In this document: positions 50,601 through 61,630 of the stretch, piece by piece | How the letters are laid out: the number at the start of each line of letters is the position of its first letter | Numbering within the stretch: position 1 is the stretch's first letter | NCBI RefSeq assembly: GCF_048771995.1 | Contig: NC_133027.1 | Location: forward strand, 8,366,001-8,430,000 | Direction of reading: 5' to 3' | From: Taeniopygia guttata | Lineage: Eukaryota; Chordata; Aves; Passeriformes; Estrildidae | Length of the DNA stretch: 64,000 nucleotides | Notes under the pieces: model-generated | Databases searched by the model: none | Seen by the model: the letters and a program-made list of their open reading frames with translations, nothing else | What the model was told of the DNA's origin: nothing | Position numbers and translations under genes: made by a program

Positions 50601-50937
50601 TGGGTGAAATAAAACACTGATCACCTGTGGCACTGGCAAGGGTGAGCAAGCAGTGCAGCAGGACAATTCTTTCAGAGTTGTTGACAGAAAACAGGAAATT
50701 GTGATTATTTGTTTGTCATTTGTTCTTTCCTTTATGGATGCTGGTCACTGAGAGAATATTTACTAGCTGGCTGTCATGAACCTACTATGTTTCAACTAAA
50801 GCTTTTTCAGGTACCATTACAATCTGTTTTCTTGGCTGCTAATATTCCTCTTTAGCAGAGTTTATGTGTTATTTATCCCAATGTTGACATGAATTACTTG
50901 CTATGGCAGTGCTCCTCAAAACTGACAGCATATTGGT
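44604..50937. other. Noncoding stretch, no gene recognised
   Basis: (AC)n at about 45809-45826, a T16 run at 50351-50366 and a duplicated TTAATTGATCATGAG unit at about 49360-49392. At 46068-46484 fairly long frames lie antisense to each other (120 codons minus, 112 codons plus); such shadowing suggests GC-richer random sequence rather than two genes. No RNA gene is recognised. Confidence 0.55.
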
Positions 50938-51104
50938 AGTGAATTCCCCAGCCCTGAAGGTGTTCAGGGTCAGGCTGGATGGGGCTTTGAGTAACCTGAT
51001 CTAGTGAAGGATGTCCTTGCCAGTGAATTGGCAATATTTAAAGTGTGATATTTAAAAGGTCCCTTCCAACCCAAATTGTTCCATGATTCTATGATTCTTT
51101 GATA
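50938..51104 (+). mobile_element. CR1 LINE 3'-end fragment
   Basis: Recognisable by CTGAAGGTGTTCAGGGTCAGG, GGATGGGGCTTTGAGTAACC, CTAGTGAAGGATGTCC, and the terminus CCCTTCCAACCCAAATTG then CATGATTCTATGATTC. It is a short 5'-truncated plus-strand copy of the same 3'-UTR type as at 17603-17793. Confidence 0.95.
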
Positions 51105-53116
51105 TGTCTGCAAGACAACAATAAGAGAGAACTCATGAGTATGCTGTCTCACAGGATTGCTTCATATTGCTGCTTATAGGCTGTCTCTAAAACTGGCTGT
51201 AGGTAAGCTCAAATTATTAATGCTCTATGATGGAAGAATGAAGCTCAGTTTTTCCTGGGTGGATGTCATCTTACCAGGGTGCACTCGTCTCACTCCTACT
51301 GCTAGTGAAGAACAGGTGAAGCTTTGGCCTGATCTGTGGACCTAGATTTGTTCACTGGATTGGAGACTACACCTCAATTATGTCTCTCTCCCATGGGAGA
51401 GCTCCTCAGTTCATGCTGCTTAAGGTTTTTGTGAAATTCTGTAGCACCTGTGATGGGTGGGTCTGATCATGCTCTGAGCAGCACTGAGCTGAAAATGTAG
51501 ATACAACAAAACACTGCTTTTGGGAAGTGGAAGCTGAACAAAACCAAATATCCCTCCTGAAAATGCAACTCATTTGTAACAGCTTATCTCTAATGAATTT
51601 CAAGAATTACAGTAGAGTTGGAAAGTGATGGCTGTTATCAGTCCACAAACACATCTAAAACCTAGAAATGTTGACAGTGGATACATTTCTTTCAGGCACT
51701 GCCTTTTGGCAGCAGATCAGATTATCTGTGTGAGCCACACAAATCACACACTTTCCCAGGTGGGCATTAGCAGAACCATCTGGCAATTAGAAATCTCTGG
51801 GGCAGTCAATCCAACTTTGAGCTGGATTAACTTGGAAGTTTCAAACACTGTCATTGCTTTTTGATAGTCAGGGAAGTTTTTGGCCCTTGTGAATAAGACA
51901 ACCATTTGATCAGGGACAGAAAGGATTATTCAGTTATTTATCTTCAGCTCTGTTCAGCTTTCCATGAGGTCAGTCTAAATTATCTCCCTTAGAGCATATA
52001 TATAGAGGAAATGTATGTGCATGGCTCAATTCCAGCCAATTTTGGGGATGAGTAAGTTGGCTGAACATGCAGAGAAGATCTGTAGCAATCTTGGAGCTTT
52101 ATGTGGTGTGGCAGACTGTGGGTAATTTTGGACAGAGAGTACCTGGTGCTGTTATTTCACAGAAAGTGTTTAGCTTTTGCTGTATTTCAGCAGTGACAAA
52201 AACTCCCACAGCCTCACAATAGGCCCTCTTGATAACAACTGAAAAAATCTCTATCTTGCAAATACGTTATATCATTAGATGAAGTGGACAAAAACAAAAC
52301 AAGTATGTTTATGACTTAGCCTGAGGAGATAATTAACTTCTGAGTGCTGAGATTCTTGATTGCATTCCTAGCATGATCTTAATTGGAAGTCTGAACTTGA
52401 AAAAGGTTGTAGTATTTGGAGGATATCTGAAATGGTTCACTGAGAAATTGTTTGTTTATAAATTTGAAAGGTAATCCAGACAAATACCTTTTACTTTGCC
52501 TTTGTTGTAATTGTTGTGGTTGATGATGATGATAAAAATAATCTATTACAGGGCAGCAAAAGCACCAGACTATTCAAAGAGAACATGTATCAAAATGTAT
52601 TGAGCTACTTCAGGGAATTTCAAAAGAAAGAAGTTTTACAAAAAGGGCTGAATACATACCAAATGATAATACTTAGAAATCTGTATTACTGCTCCAGAGT
52701 GTGGTACAGTACTTTGCTGAAACTCTTGACCTATTGTATCTTCTCAGCAAGAATTGTCACAATCTAAGTTTTTTGCATGGAACTATGTTATGTTGCATGT
52801 GCACTGCAGTAGGTTGCCAGTATAGGTGAAAACTAGAAACTCTTTTGTTATGCTGTCAAAAATCTCTGCTCTTTACACATCCCAGTTATAGGCACTTGGC
52901 TAAGAGGAGTCCCAGTTCTGTGTGATCAGTGAGGGCCACAAATTGCATCTTTATTTCTGAAAAAGGATGAATCCATACAGTGTCAGAGAACATCTCCATC
53001 TCACCTGAGCTTAGTCATTCAGAGGCTGGGCGTAGAAGAGCACTGTCCTTGGTGCTTCCTAATGTCAGTGTTGAAAACTGAACTGCAGGTGATTTAACAT
53101 GTCTAATTTAAATTTG
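51105..53116. other. Noncoding, nothing recognised
   Basis: Unique sequence; small frames at 51157-51864 and 52516-52767 lack recognisable domains. Confidence 0.5.
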
Positions 53117-53466
53117 ACAGGGGAGACCTGATTGTGGCTTTGAATACATAAAGGGGGCCTAAAAGTAAGAGACAGACTTTTTAGTACGGTCTGTAGCAAT
53201 AAGAAAAGGAGTAAGGATTTTAAACTGAAAGAAGGTGGATTCGGTGTATGTGTAAGGAAGAAGTTTTTTACAATGAAGGTGTTGAAACACTGGGACAGGC
53301 TGCCCAGATAGGTGATAAATGTCTCACCCCTGGATACACTCAAGGTAAGGTTGATTGGAGTTTTAAATAATCTATTTTAGTTGAAGATGTTGTTGAACAT
53401 TGAAGGGAGGTTGAACTAGATGATCCTTAAAAGTCCTTTCAGCCCAAAGCATTCTATGTTTCTATA
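53117..53466 (+). mobile_element. CR1 LINE 3' region fragment
   Basis: Blocks in order: GACAGGGGAGACCTGATTGTGG, AATACATAAAGGGGGCC, GAGACAGACTTTTTAGTACGG, TTTTAAACTGAAAGAAGG, GGAAGAAGTTTTTTACAATGA, GGACAGGCTGCCCAGA, GGTTGAACTAGATGATCC and a diverged CATTCTATGTTTCTATAAG terminus. It covers the last part of ORF2 and the 3' UTR on the plus strand and is longer than most neighbours here. Roughly 290 bp further on lies a minus-strand CR1 copy. Confidence 0.94.
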
Positions 53467-53754
53467 AGACGAAGACTATAAATAAGTATCTAAAGATGTT
53501 GTTGAATATATGCAGGGCCCTCCCTCTTGACTAGGTTAGACTAAAAAACTGACTTTGAGATGTTCAAAAATTTTGGTGAAATTAGGATAAAATAACATGA
53601 AAAAAAAATTGATAATTCCTTTTGATACCTGAGGAAAAATGGCAGCAGAAATATGGGCAAGTTTCACATTACCTGTGCCCAGGAACCTGGATCATCAAGC
53701 CCACTTGAAACAGAAGTCTGCAGTAAGAGTGTCTGCTCTTGTTATCTTGCAGAA
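53467..53754. other. Noncoding spacer between opposed CR1 copies
   Basis: About 290 bases of unique sequence separate a plus-strand and a minus-strand CR1. It contains an A8 run but no recognised feature. Confidence 0.55.
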
Positions 53755-54096
53755 ATCACAGAATATGCTAAACTGGGAGGAATCCACAAGTGTTATCCAG
53801 TCCAGATCCTGGCCCTGCACAGGATACACCAAGAATCACACCATGTGCCTGAGAGCTTTGACCAAACACTTCTTGAACACTGGGCTTGGTGCTGTGAGCG
53901 CTGCCCTGGGAGCTGTTTCAGTGCCCAGCCACACTCTGGGTGAAAAGCCTTTTCCTAATATCCAACCCTGAGTCAGCTTCAGGACATTCTCTTGGGTCCT
54001 GTCACTGGTCCACAGAGAAGAGATCCATGTCTGCCCCTTCAGCTGTAACTGCGACGAGGTCTCCTCTCAGTCTTCTCCAGGGTGAGCAGACCAGAA
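53755..54096 (-). mobile_element. CR1 LINE 3' region fragment
   Basis: On the plus strand it starts ATCACAGAATATGC, the complement of a CR1 terminus, and continues with CTGGCCCTGCACAGGATACA, CCAAGAATCACACCATGTGCC, CACTTCTTGAACACTGGGC, GCCCAGCCACACTCTGGGTG and CCTAATATCCAACC, then CTCTTGGGTCCTGTCACTGG and CTCCTCTCAGTCTTCTCCAG. This is a minus-strand copy reaching into ORF2's end. Overlapping plus-strand frames up to 110 codons here (53639-53971) are by-products of the repeat. Confidence 0.95.
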
Positions 54097-56867
54097 AGAT
54101 AACACTGAGCTTTCAGATGAAACAAATTAGAACCACTGATAAACAGCTAACTGGAAGGATGGAAGCTATTGGTGCAGAAAATAAACTATGGAGCTCTCAA
54201 GGGAACAAAGATGCTGTGAAGGTTAGCTCAACAATGTATTGTTTTATAGAGATCTTAAAACTGAAAAATGTGTGCATCTCTCTGAATGCAGCAACTACTG
54301 TCACAAGGATGTGCTACAAGTCAGGGTCCCCACATAAATAAATGAGATGGGAAACAGTAGTACACCTAATTGAGTTGGATTAACCCAAGAAAAGCTAACT
54401 GTTGTATCAATAAACAGAAATGGTCATCTGTGTTTTTTGATGTGGCTCAGAAAGTCAGAAAAATTGTTATCCAGGAAAAAAAATCAAAGAGACTGGTACA
54501 TATGCAAAATAGAATAGTGGGATAAAACAACTAACTTTCCGACAACAGCTGAAGAAATTATTTTATAGGCAAAAACCATTAAATAACAGATGCAGAAATT
54601 ACCCAGTCCCCTGCAAATGTAGGACATGCAGAAAATAGTAGATGTTTGAAAATGTTACAGGACTCTGCATTCAGGGATAAGAAATATCCTTTGAGAAGAG
54701 TCTCTAATGAGTATACAAGTTTAACCTTCACTTGCTGCTGCTGCTGCTATCCAGGCTGATGGGGTGAGGGAAATGCTGTTGGCTGGAAAACACCTTAGGG
54801 AAAGCAAAAGATGGAAAGACATTGTTTTTATATCTATTTACCTTTCCTACCTATTCCTCGATGTCACCTCTCTTTGTTAAATTCAAGGCCACAGCATAGA
54901 CTTTAAATTAAATAGCTTTGTTTTCAGTGATGATATTGGGCTTTATTAAATTCCTGTTTTGCTGCAGTGGGTAGTATTTATGCAATTTTCCTCAAGGAAG
55001 TTAAAAATAGCTTTCTGCTCCTTAGGGTTGCAGGGGCTGCTTTTGCCTATGCTGTTAACTTGGCTTGTATTTTTTAAACACAAGTAAGTAAAAAAACAAA
55101 TAGAAAAGGAAAAGTTTGGCTTCTCTCTCTCTCTCATACTATTTTTTGTAATTGGACATGAAATAAAAGCAAGTTAAATTGGCAGATAACATTGTGTTCT
55201 GGGTGGTGTGAAGTGCCAGAAACAGTGTTTTGCCTGCACACAACTTGTTTTTTAATAGTCCTTTTTATTTTTCACTCATAACAACAGAAGTGAACTATTA
55301 AAAATCAAATGTTGAGATGAATTGAACTAAACAAAAACATGCCGAAGGCGACAGGCATGGTTTAACACTCTGTAACTTTTATCTCTCTGGTGTCTCTCTT
55401 TGATGGTTGACATGGCAAAAGGATTCTCACAACACTTCTGAATCCTGATCACTTTGCTAATAACAGCAAGAATGCCACTGCATCATTTCAACTCTTGAAT
55501 CCCTCTAGATACAATTCCTTGCTTACCCACTCAGTATTCATGTGGTACTGTTCAGTAAAGATTTAATGAAGAAAATGAAGAAGTTCTTATGGAATTGGCA
55601 GATGATGGTGTATCATCATCATTATTATTATTATTATTATTATTATTGCTCATTTGATCATCAGTGGCGCCAAGAGAAACCAATCAAGGATCAGTGCTTT
55701 GACCTAAGATATGGCAGATAGATCCTCAGTGGGGCATAGCACCACATAAATTAATGGAACTGGGATGGTTTAAATCAATTAAGATTCTCTACTTCCAACA
55801 AGCCCCCAGCAGTGGTGTGAGGTGTGGACAAGTAAATGAAAAATTGAGCATGTTTCTATAACCATTAATACAGTTTTTGCTCCACAGACTCCCTAGACAC
55901 TATCAGTCCGAAAGATTGCAGGGACTTATAGAGGAGTAATGAAGTCAGGCCTAAAGAGATTTCTGATGTGCTAGCAATATTCTTAAAAGTTTTGTAAGTT
56001 TTCTCTCTATGGGGAAAAGGTCTTTTGTGTAGGCACTGAGCTGAGGCTCAAAAAATTTGCATTTCGCTCCTAGTTCATAGTGGACTCCCTCTTTGATCTT
56101 AGAAAATAACCTGTTTTGCTCTTGTGAAAATAGGAATGCTAATAATAAGTCCTTGCCTGTCCTGCAGGACAAGGTAATATGAACACTGTGGGCTATGGTA
56201 TCCTACATTTGTGTATAAACAGAAAGGAATTGCATTTATTGGCAATCTTCATTGACTGCTGTACCACAAATAATCATTAAAATCACAGAATAACAGAATA
56301 TCATTGAAAGGAGTATTTATCTGCTACTTATGTTATATCCTTTCAGTCCAACAGAAGCAAACTTTTGCTCCTGTGTCTGAACTTTTCTAAAAATAGAAGT
56401 TAAATCATGGTCAAAGGCAAAAGGGTTTTATGATTCAAGGTGAATCAATATTTTCAAGCTTCTAAAAAATCAGTTGCTTTCTGCTTTCTTAAAGTGCTAA
56501 TGTTTAAAAAGGCAATAATGTGCAGTTCTGAAAGCCCAGACAAGAATTTACAAGTCTTTTTCATAAGGAAAATCAGATACTCCTGTTTAGATTGTCACTG
56601 TGGTAGTACATAGATGGTATGGGTCCACAGCCTTTACACAAAATCTCCCTTGCCTTACTCCTTGAGTTGAACCTTGTGTACATTTGCAATGGAGTAAGGG
56701 TGCAAGTTTTTATAATACTATCTCTCTGCTGAAGCTTTGCTTCCATTTCTAGGCAGGAAAAGCAAATCAAGGGCTTTACTGGCAAGTTAAATAGAACAAA
56801 GCACAAACCTGAGAGCTTGTATATGATCACCCATCTGCTAAACTGTGAATAAATTGACGTGCTGAGA
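54097..56867. other. Noncoding stretch with (ATT)n and CT/CTG simple repeats
   Basis: A CTG run at 54733-54748, a CT run at about 55123-55136 and an (ATC)/(ATT) tract at 55611-55647. A short stretch at 56281-56310 faintly resembles a minus-strand CR1 terminus but is too short to call. No gene recognised. Confidence 0.55.
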
Positions 56868-57023
56868 GGGTGGTCAGGCATTGGAACACGATGCCCAGGG
56901 AACTGGCAGAATCACCATCCCTGGAAGTGTTCAAAAGTGTGTGGAAACCGGGGGACATGGTTTAGTGGTGAACATGGCAGTGCTGGATTCATGTCTTTCC
57001 CAACCTTAGTGATTCTAGGATTC
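56868..57023 (+). mobile_element. CR1 LINE 3'-end fragment
   Basis: Contains GGCATTGGAACACGATGCCC, GGAACTGGCAGAATCACC, CCCTGGAAGTGTTCAAAAG, GGGGGACATGGTTTAGTGG and a decayed TGATTCTAGGATTC terminus, in CR1 plus-strand order. It is of the subfamily carrying the 'ACATGGTTTAGTGGT' block, like the copies at 9070-10482 and the outer copy at 63511. Confidence 0.93.
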
Positions 57024-60000
57024 AAAAATCCATGACATGGAACAAACTGGTGTCTGGTAGTTTGCCAGCAAACATTACCTAAGTGCAGTGAGTGGTTAGC
57101 ACAAGTCAAAAGTCATTCCCAGTATTTACTTTGGGGGTAATCCCTTCCTGGTCAGGGTTGGGAGGTTTAGGTGTTTGAAGGTGAGCTGTGCCATTCTGTA
57201 TCCCAGAGCATTGTCCTTTGTCTTAGTTTGGTTTACTAATACAGAAAGAGTAAGGTGTTCATTAGTGTTTGGGAAGAAGAAACTCCTGAAAGATTTGAGT
57301 AGGGAAATTTTCATCAGAGCATCTGTCAACTGGTAATGAAGTCAGATTAAATATTTGTGTAGTAGAGTCATAAAACATAACTGTGGGAGTGACATGGGTC
57401 CACTTCTTCATCAAAATCAAGTAGAGTAAAATTGTAGACAGATGTTTCCTTAGGTGCTTCCAGATGGTTTTAAATGTCTTCAATGATGAAGAAAGCACAG
57501 ACTTCCTGAGTAATCTATTCTAAATTAACCTTTGAGATGGACATTTTTTTCTTTTAATTAGCAGTTAATCGTTTTTTTCATTCTTCATGTGAAGAAGAAT
57601 ATTCTTGGAGTTTAAAAGATTGGTAGTCTACTGCCACTTGTGTGAGCATTCAGGATCCTTTCATTATTGCTCTTTCTGCCTAGGCTAAGATTTCAGAAGA
57701 ATAAGGGAACTGGAAAGTGAAAAAGACTTACAATAACGAATTGGAAGGATGGCAGCTTCTAATTTGTTGTAGGAACCATGTATTATATAAGATAAAAATA
57801 AAACTTGGACAAGGCTATATTTTGGGGTCCTACTGGCATCATAAAATACTCTTGTTTTTTGCTTTTATGGCTTGTTTTGATGTCAGCAGAGTCCTGAGAT
57901 ATTTATGTAGCCTTGAAATTCAAAACTATATTCTCTTTAAATCATTTGGTTTTGAAAGGGGTACATTTGTAAGTGGTAAAAAAAAAATCTCTCCATTGTG
58001 AAATATCAATTATTTGTAAGTGCTTGGATTAATTTATTGGATTTTATGGGTAAAAGAAATGGAAATTGTTTTTTACATTAAAAATTAATATTTTACATCC
58101 AGCTGTGTCTTGCTGGGCAATAAATCAGTGCCTTACAATTACTTATTTGTCAGTCAGCACGTTAGTTCAAAAAGCAAGGAGCTTGCCTGTGGATGTTGGT
58201 CTACTTGAAAGCAGGGAGAGTTCAGGTCAAATCAATCTGAGGCACAGTAATTAAGAACAAGATTGAAGATCCTTCCCTACCTCAATAGTGTAGCATCTGG
58301 AGTTACATCTTAGAATGGATCCACTTCTAGTCAGCAGTGGAGAATATTGAAGATAGAGAGCACTGCTTAGGAAGAGCTGTTTTAAAATGCTTAAGAGAGT
58401 TATATATTAACCAAATTCTTACACTTTCCTCTGAGTAAATCTGAGTGCTTCATATTTGCTAAGCTGAGAAACATTTGTCTTTTCAGCTTGTCTATTTACA
58501 GCTGCATATCACATTACCTTCAGAGGTTGTATTTACAGAGCCTCTCTCCATAGGAGCAAATTAAACAAGGCTTAGGTAAGGTAGTGCCCCGTGATCATCA
58601 TGATCATGTCAATTGCTGGTGGTATCTGGTGATTTTTTGGTCACTGCTCTCCCTGACAACATCTGATCATGTTTCAGGAGTTGTACCAGGGACTGTCCTC
58701 AATACAGACTTCATGGATCCTTATTTTGGCAGGAAAAAAGTTGATCTATGTTAAAGGAACATTCTGCACCCTTTAAACCTAGGGCCAGAAAATGGACATG
58801 AGCTCTTTTCACTGGTGTCAATATAGCCAGAATATTTGAGTTGATGCCAGCAGAATGAAAACCTAATAGAAAACAAGTATCTTTATCTAAAGTGATAAAT
58901 GAGGCAAAAATTACATATTTTTTTTTTAAAATTCTCATAGCTACTGATGTAAATAAAAAGCTTCCCTCAAACATTACTTTCGGGTCTTTTGATTTGGCAA
59001 GGCAACAGAAAATCTTGTTAATTTTGATAGAATGTAAGTTTTTAAAGTTTTCCTTGGCCATCAAGATGAAAAATTAACTGTAACCAGAGCTCTAGTTGTG
59101 CAGCATTCCTAGTGAAGAATTTTGTAATGACAGGGAAACTAAGTCAATCATATCCAAGAAACATAATTGCACACTTCTCGCATGTACAATATTGTATTTA
59201 ATTAGAAGTAAATTAAATAACTGTGGAAATAAGATTACATGAACTCCTACTATACAAAAGAATCTTAGACCGTTGGAAATTGCAGAAGGTGAAGAGAAAG
59301 CTCAGACCTCTGCCTTCCCAGACAACCTCCTGTATTAGCATTGATCCCTTTCTCCTGTACTGGGATCTTGCTGTAGGAGTGCATGGATTGTGTGGGGCTG
59401 GGGACTGAGGGACACATAAGGGCCTGATGCTGAAACCAGGGGGTGCATTAGAAAGTATGATTTTCGCCAGCAGCACTACAGAAACTCTCATGACAACTCA
59501 CCCTATGTCCTATGTCCTGTGCCTGAACAACTTGTCTATTACAAGTGAAGCTATTGTGTGTCTCTACACCCAGCCCGTTCATGCAGCCACTTGTCTCACA
59601 AAGTAGCATTTCTCTAACTAAAACTACAAGTAATATTTGTCACATAATGAAGTTTTACTGCTTCTGTAAAATCTATGTATTTCTGAGTGTTAGTTGCTGG
59701 CATCATTTGATCTCATATTTATGTGTGCACAGACAGTCATTTACTGAGCCTGGTGTAATGAGAAAAAAGCTGGCAGGTGAAACCACATCATCCCATCACC
59801 CACCTGTAAAATATAGCTAACTTGAATGCATTTGAATGATTATATATAAACTAATTAAGGACTGAGTGAATGATTTGTGAAGTTGTGGATGAGGAGTCCA
59901 AAACAAGGTGGTTACAATAAATTGGCAGTGGTTATCTCAAGGTCATGTTAAAGCTGTGCTGTCCAAATGATAGCATTAGCTAGCAATGATCTAATTAAAA

Positions 60001-60412
60001 ACTGTACACTGAGTTATAAAGAACGAGTTCAAGAGTAAACAAGTGGCAGAGTGTAGATTTATTTGCCATGCAATGAAAGCAATCACAGCATAATGTTGAG
60101 GTGTCCTGCACAAGGAATTAGGGTTCATAAATAAAAAAACAACTTCTGCAAGGCTGTGTATTTGAGTATAAACAACAAAGCAATAGCAAATGTGTTTTAG
60201 GCCATGCAGCTGCAGGCCTAAAGACATGATGATGATGATTAAGAGTCATAGTTCTTTGAGAGTTCCTTATCAATTTACTGAGTAATGTTCTGCAATGAAT
60301 TGGTTTGTGAGACAAAAGACAAATGACTGAATCAAAGTGAATTTCATCAGGGGCAAAAGACATGTGCAGTTCCTGTAAGTGTGAGCAGCAGGAACAAGGC
60401 AGCAAAAGCCAC
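57024..60412. other. AT-rich noncoding stretch, no gene recognised
   Basis: Overlapping frames on both strands at 58711-59077 and 59213-59491 are shadows of each other without domain signals. The plus strand holds a TGATCATCATGATCATG-type self-complementary run at about 58592. Confidence 0.55.
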
Positions 60413-60822
60413 TGTGTCAGCCATGCTGGGAGCAGGAAACAATCTCCTTTGGCCGTGTCTCACAAAATTATGGCACATGTACACAACCACAGTGTTACAG
60501 TACACGCTGGCTTGTACTGGGCAATTAGTTAGGCTATAAATAAGGAACCCATCTGGGTTCCATAAACAAGTTCCTGACTGAATGATGATGGGATGGATTT
60601 GGACACATACAGGGACTTTGCCCAACCATGTTCCACCCTAAGCTGCAGAGCTGTCACTGTCACAAGAGCTGGGCCGTGTTTAACCAGACCAAGGAGCTGT
60701 CTGGACTGGGAGAGTCAAACCCTCATATTTAAGGAGGGTGCAGACAATAAACCAGGCTGCTGTCACATGAGAATCCTGGGGTGTGTGTTGTCTCTGCCTC
60801 TGACCACCAACTCCACATAACA
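60413..60822 (+). mobile_element. Solo retroviral LTR with 4-bp target duplication
   Basis: Starts TGTGTCAGCC and ends CACATAACA, giving the TG...CA ends of a retroviral LTR. It is flanked by CCAC at 60409-60412 and CCAC at 60823-60826, a 4-bp target duplication. Inside it are a TATAAATA box at 60535-60542 and an AATAAA signal at 60747-60752. There is a perfect 7-bp hairpin (GGAACCC/GGGTTCC, loop ATCT) at 60544-60561 just after the TATA box. No internal region is present, so a full provirus probably recombined between its two LTRs. A 4-bp duplication is commonest for class I (gammaretrovirus-like) elements, but the family is not assigned. Confidence 0.7.
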
Positions 60823-61469
60823 CCACAGGACAGGGAGAAGGGGAGACAGCTATACAGTGGGAGTGGTGAAGGGTATCATCCCATTGACTTCAGCAGAGAT
60901 CAGATGATTTTCAACAATCTAGCTAGAAATCTCTGGTTCATTGCCAATATATAGCAAATTAAATGGAATTAAGAAGATATTAAATTACATGAGGTTTCTG
61001 TTTCTTTGGTTTTTAATTGTATCTGATTGGAAACCATGTTATTTAACCCCTAGAAGCTATTTCCTATTTTTGAATCTGTCTAAGAATAAACCCACAGAGA
61101 AAGAAATGAAGAAAAGGACAATTTTCCTTCTGATATAACTGTACAGCATTTTAGTGCTGCATTTTGTCCTGCATACATATGATCATGGATAATGTCATCT
61201 TTCTATAAGATGCCAGACTTTCAAATTTTCAAATTTTCTGATTTGTCATGTTACCTCAAACTATGGTATTAATATTTTCTTCTTCAATGAGCACTGAATA
61301 TAGATTAGGGCTGACCAGCACCAACTTAATTAGCGCTTTACTTTTTATTCTGGATTCTTTTTTGTAATAAACCCAAATATTACATCTAACTTTTTTTTTT
61401 CCTTTGCTGTGATTTCTTTTTGACTGTGATTTTGAAGGTTTCCTTTTCTCCATTAGCCCTAAGTAACAT
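60823..61469. other. Noncoding, nothing recognised
   Basis: AT-rich unique sequence downstream of the solo LTR. The minus-strand frame at 61256-61516 is Lys-rich from T-runs and is not called. Confidence 0.5.
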
Positions 61470-61546
61470 TTTGTCATTGCACTGAACAATTGAGCTATTT
61501 CTCTCAAATACGGCATTTGTCATTGAACTGAACAATTGAGCCATTT
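61470..61546. repeat. Two-copy tandem duplication, period 46 bp
   Basis: A 31-base segment starting TTTGTCATTG (61470-61500) recurs at 61516-61546 with two mismatches, separated by a 15-base spacer. A local duplication that has begun to diverge. Confidence 0.88.
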
Positions 61547-61600
61547 TTCCAATATTCTACAGATTCTTCTGTTGGCTCAAGAATAATTATTTCACAAAGT
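61547..61600. other. Noncoding spacer
   Basis: Unique AT-rich sequence between the tandem duplication and the hairpin. Confidence 0.5.
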
Positions 61601-61630
61601 ACCTGTGGGGTACTTTTGTTCCCCACAGGT
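61601..61630. repeat. Strong short hairpin (10-bp perfect stem)
   Basis: ACCTGTGGGG at 61601-61610 is the exact reverse complement of CCCCACAGGT at 61621-61630. The ten bases between them add a T-T mismatch, two more base pairs (AC/GT) and a TTTT loop. The GC content of the stem stands out from its AT-rich surroundings. No gene adjoins it and I cannot assign a function. Confidence 0.93.

Noticed and set aside
53639..54341. Overlapping plus-strand frames of 96-133 codons
   Set aside because: Most of this lies antisense to a CR1 copy at 53755-54096; the remainder has no domain.
56281..56310. Possible minus-strand CR1 terminus
   Set aside because: Only about 30 bases resemble the terminus; no further CR1 blocks follow.
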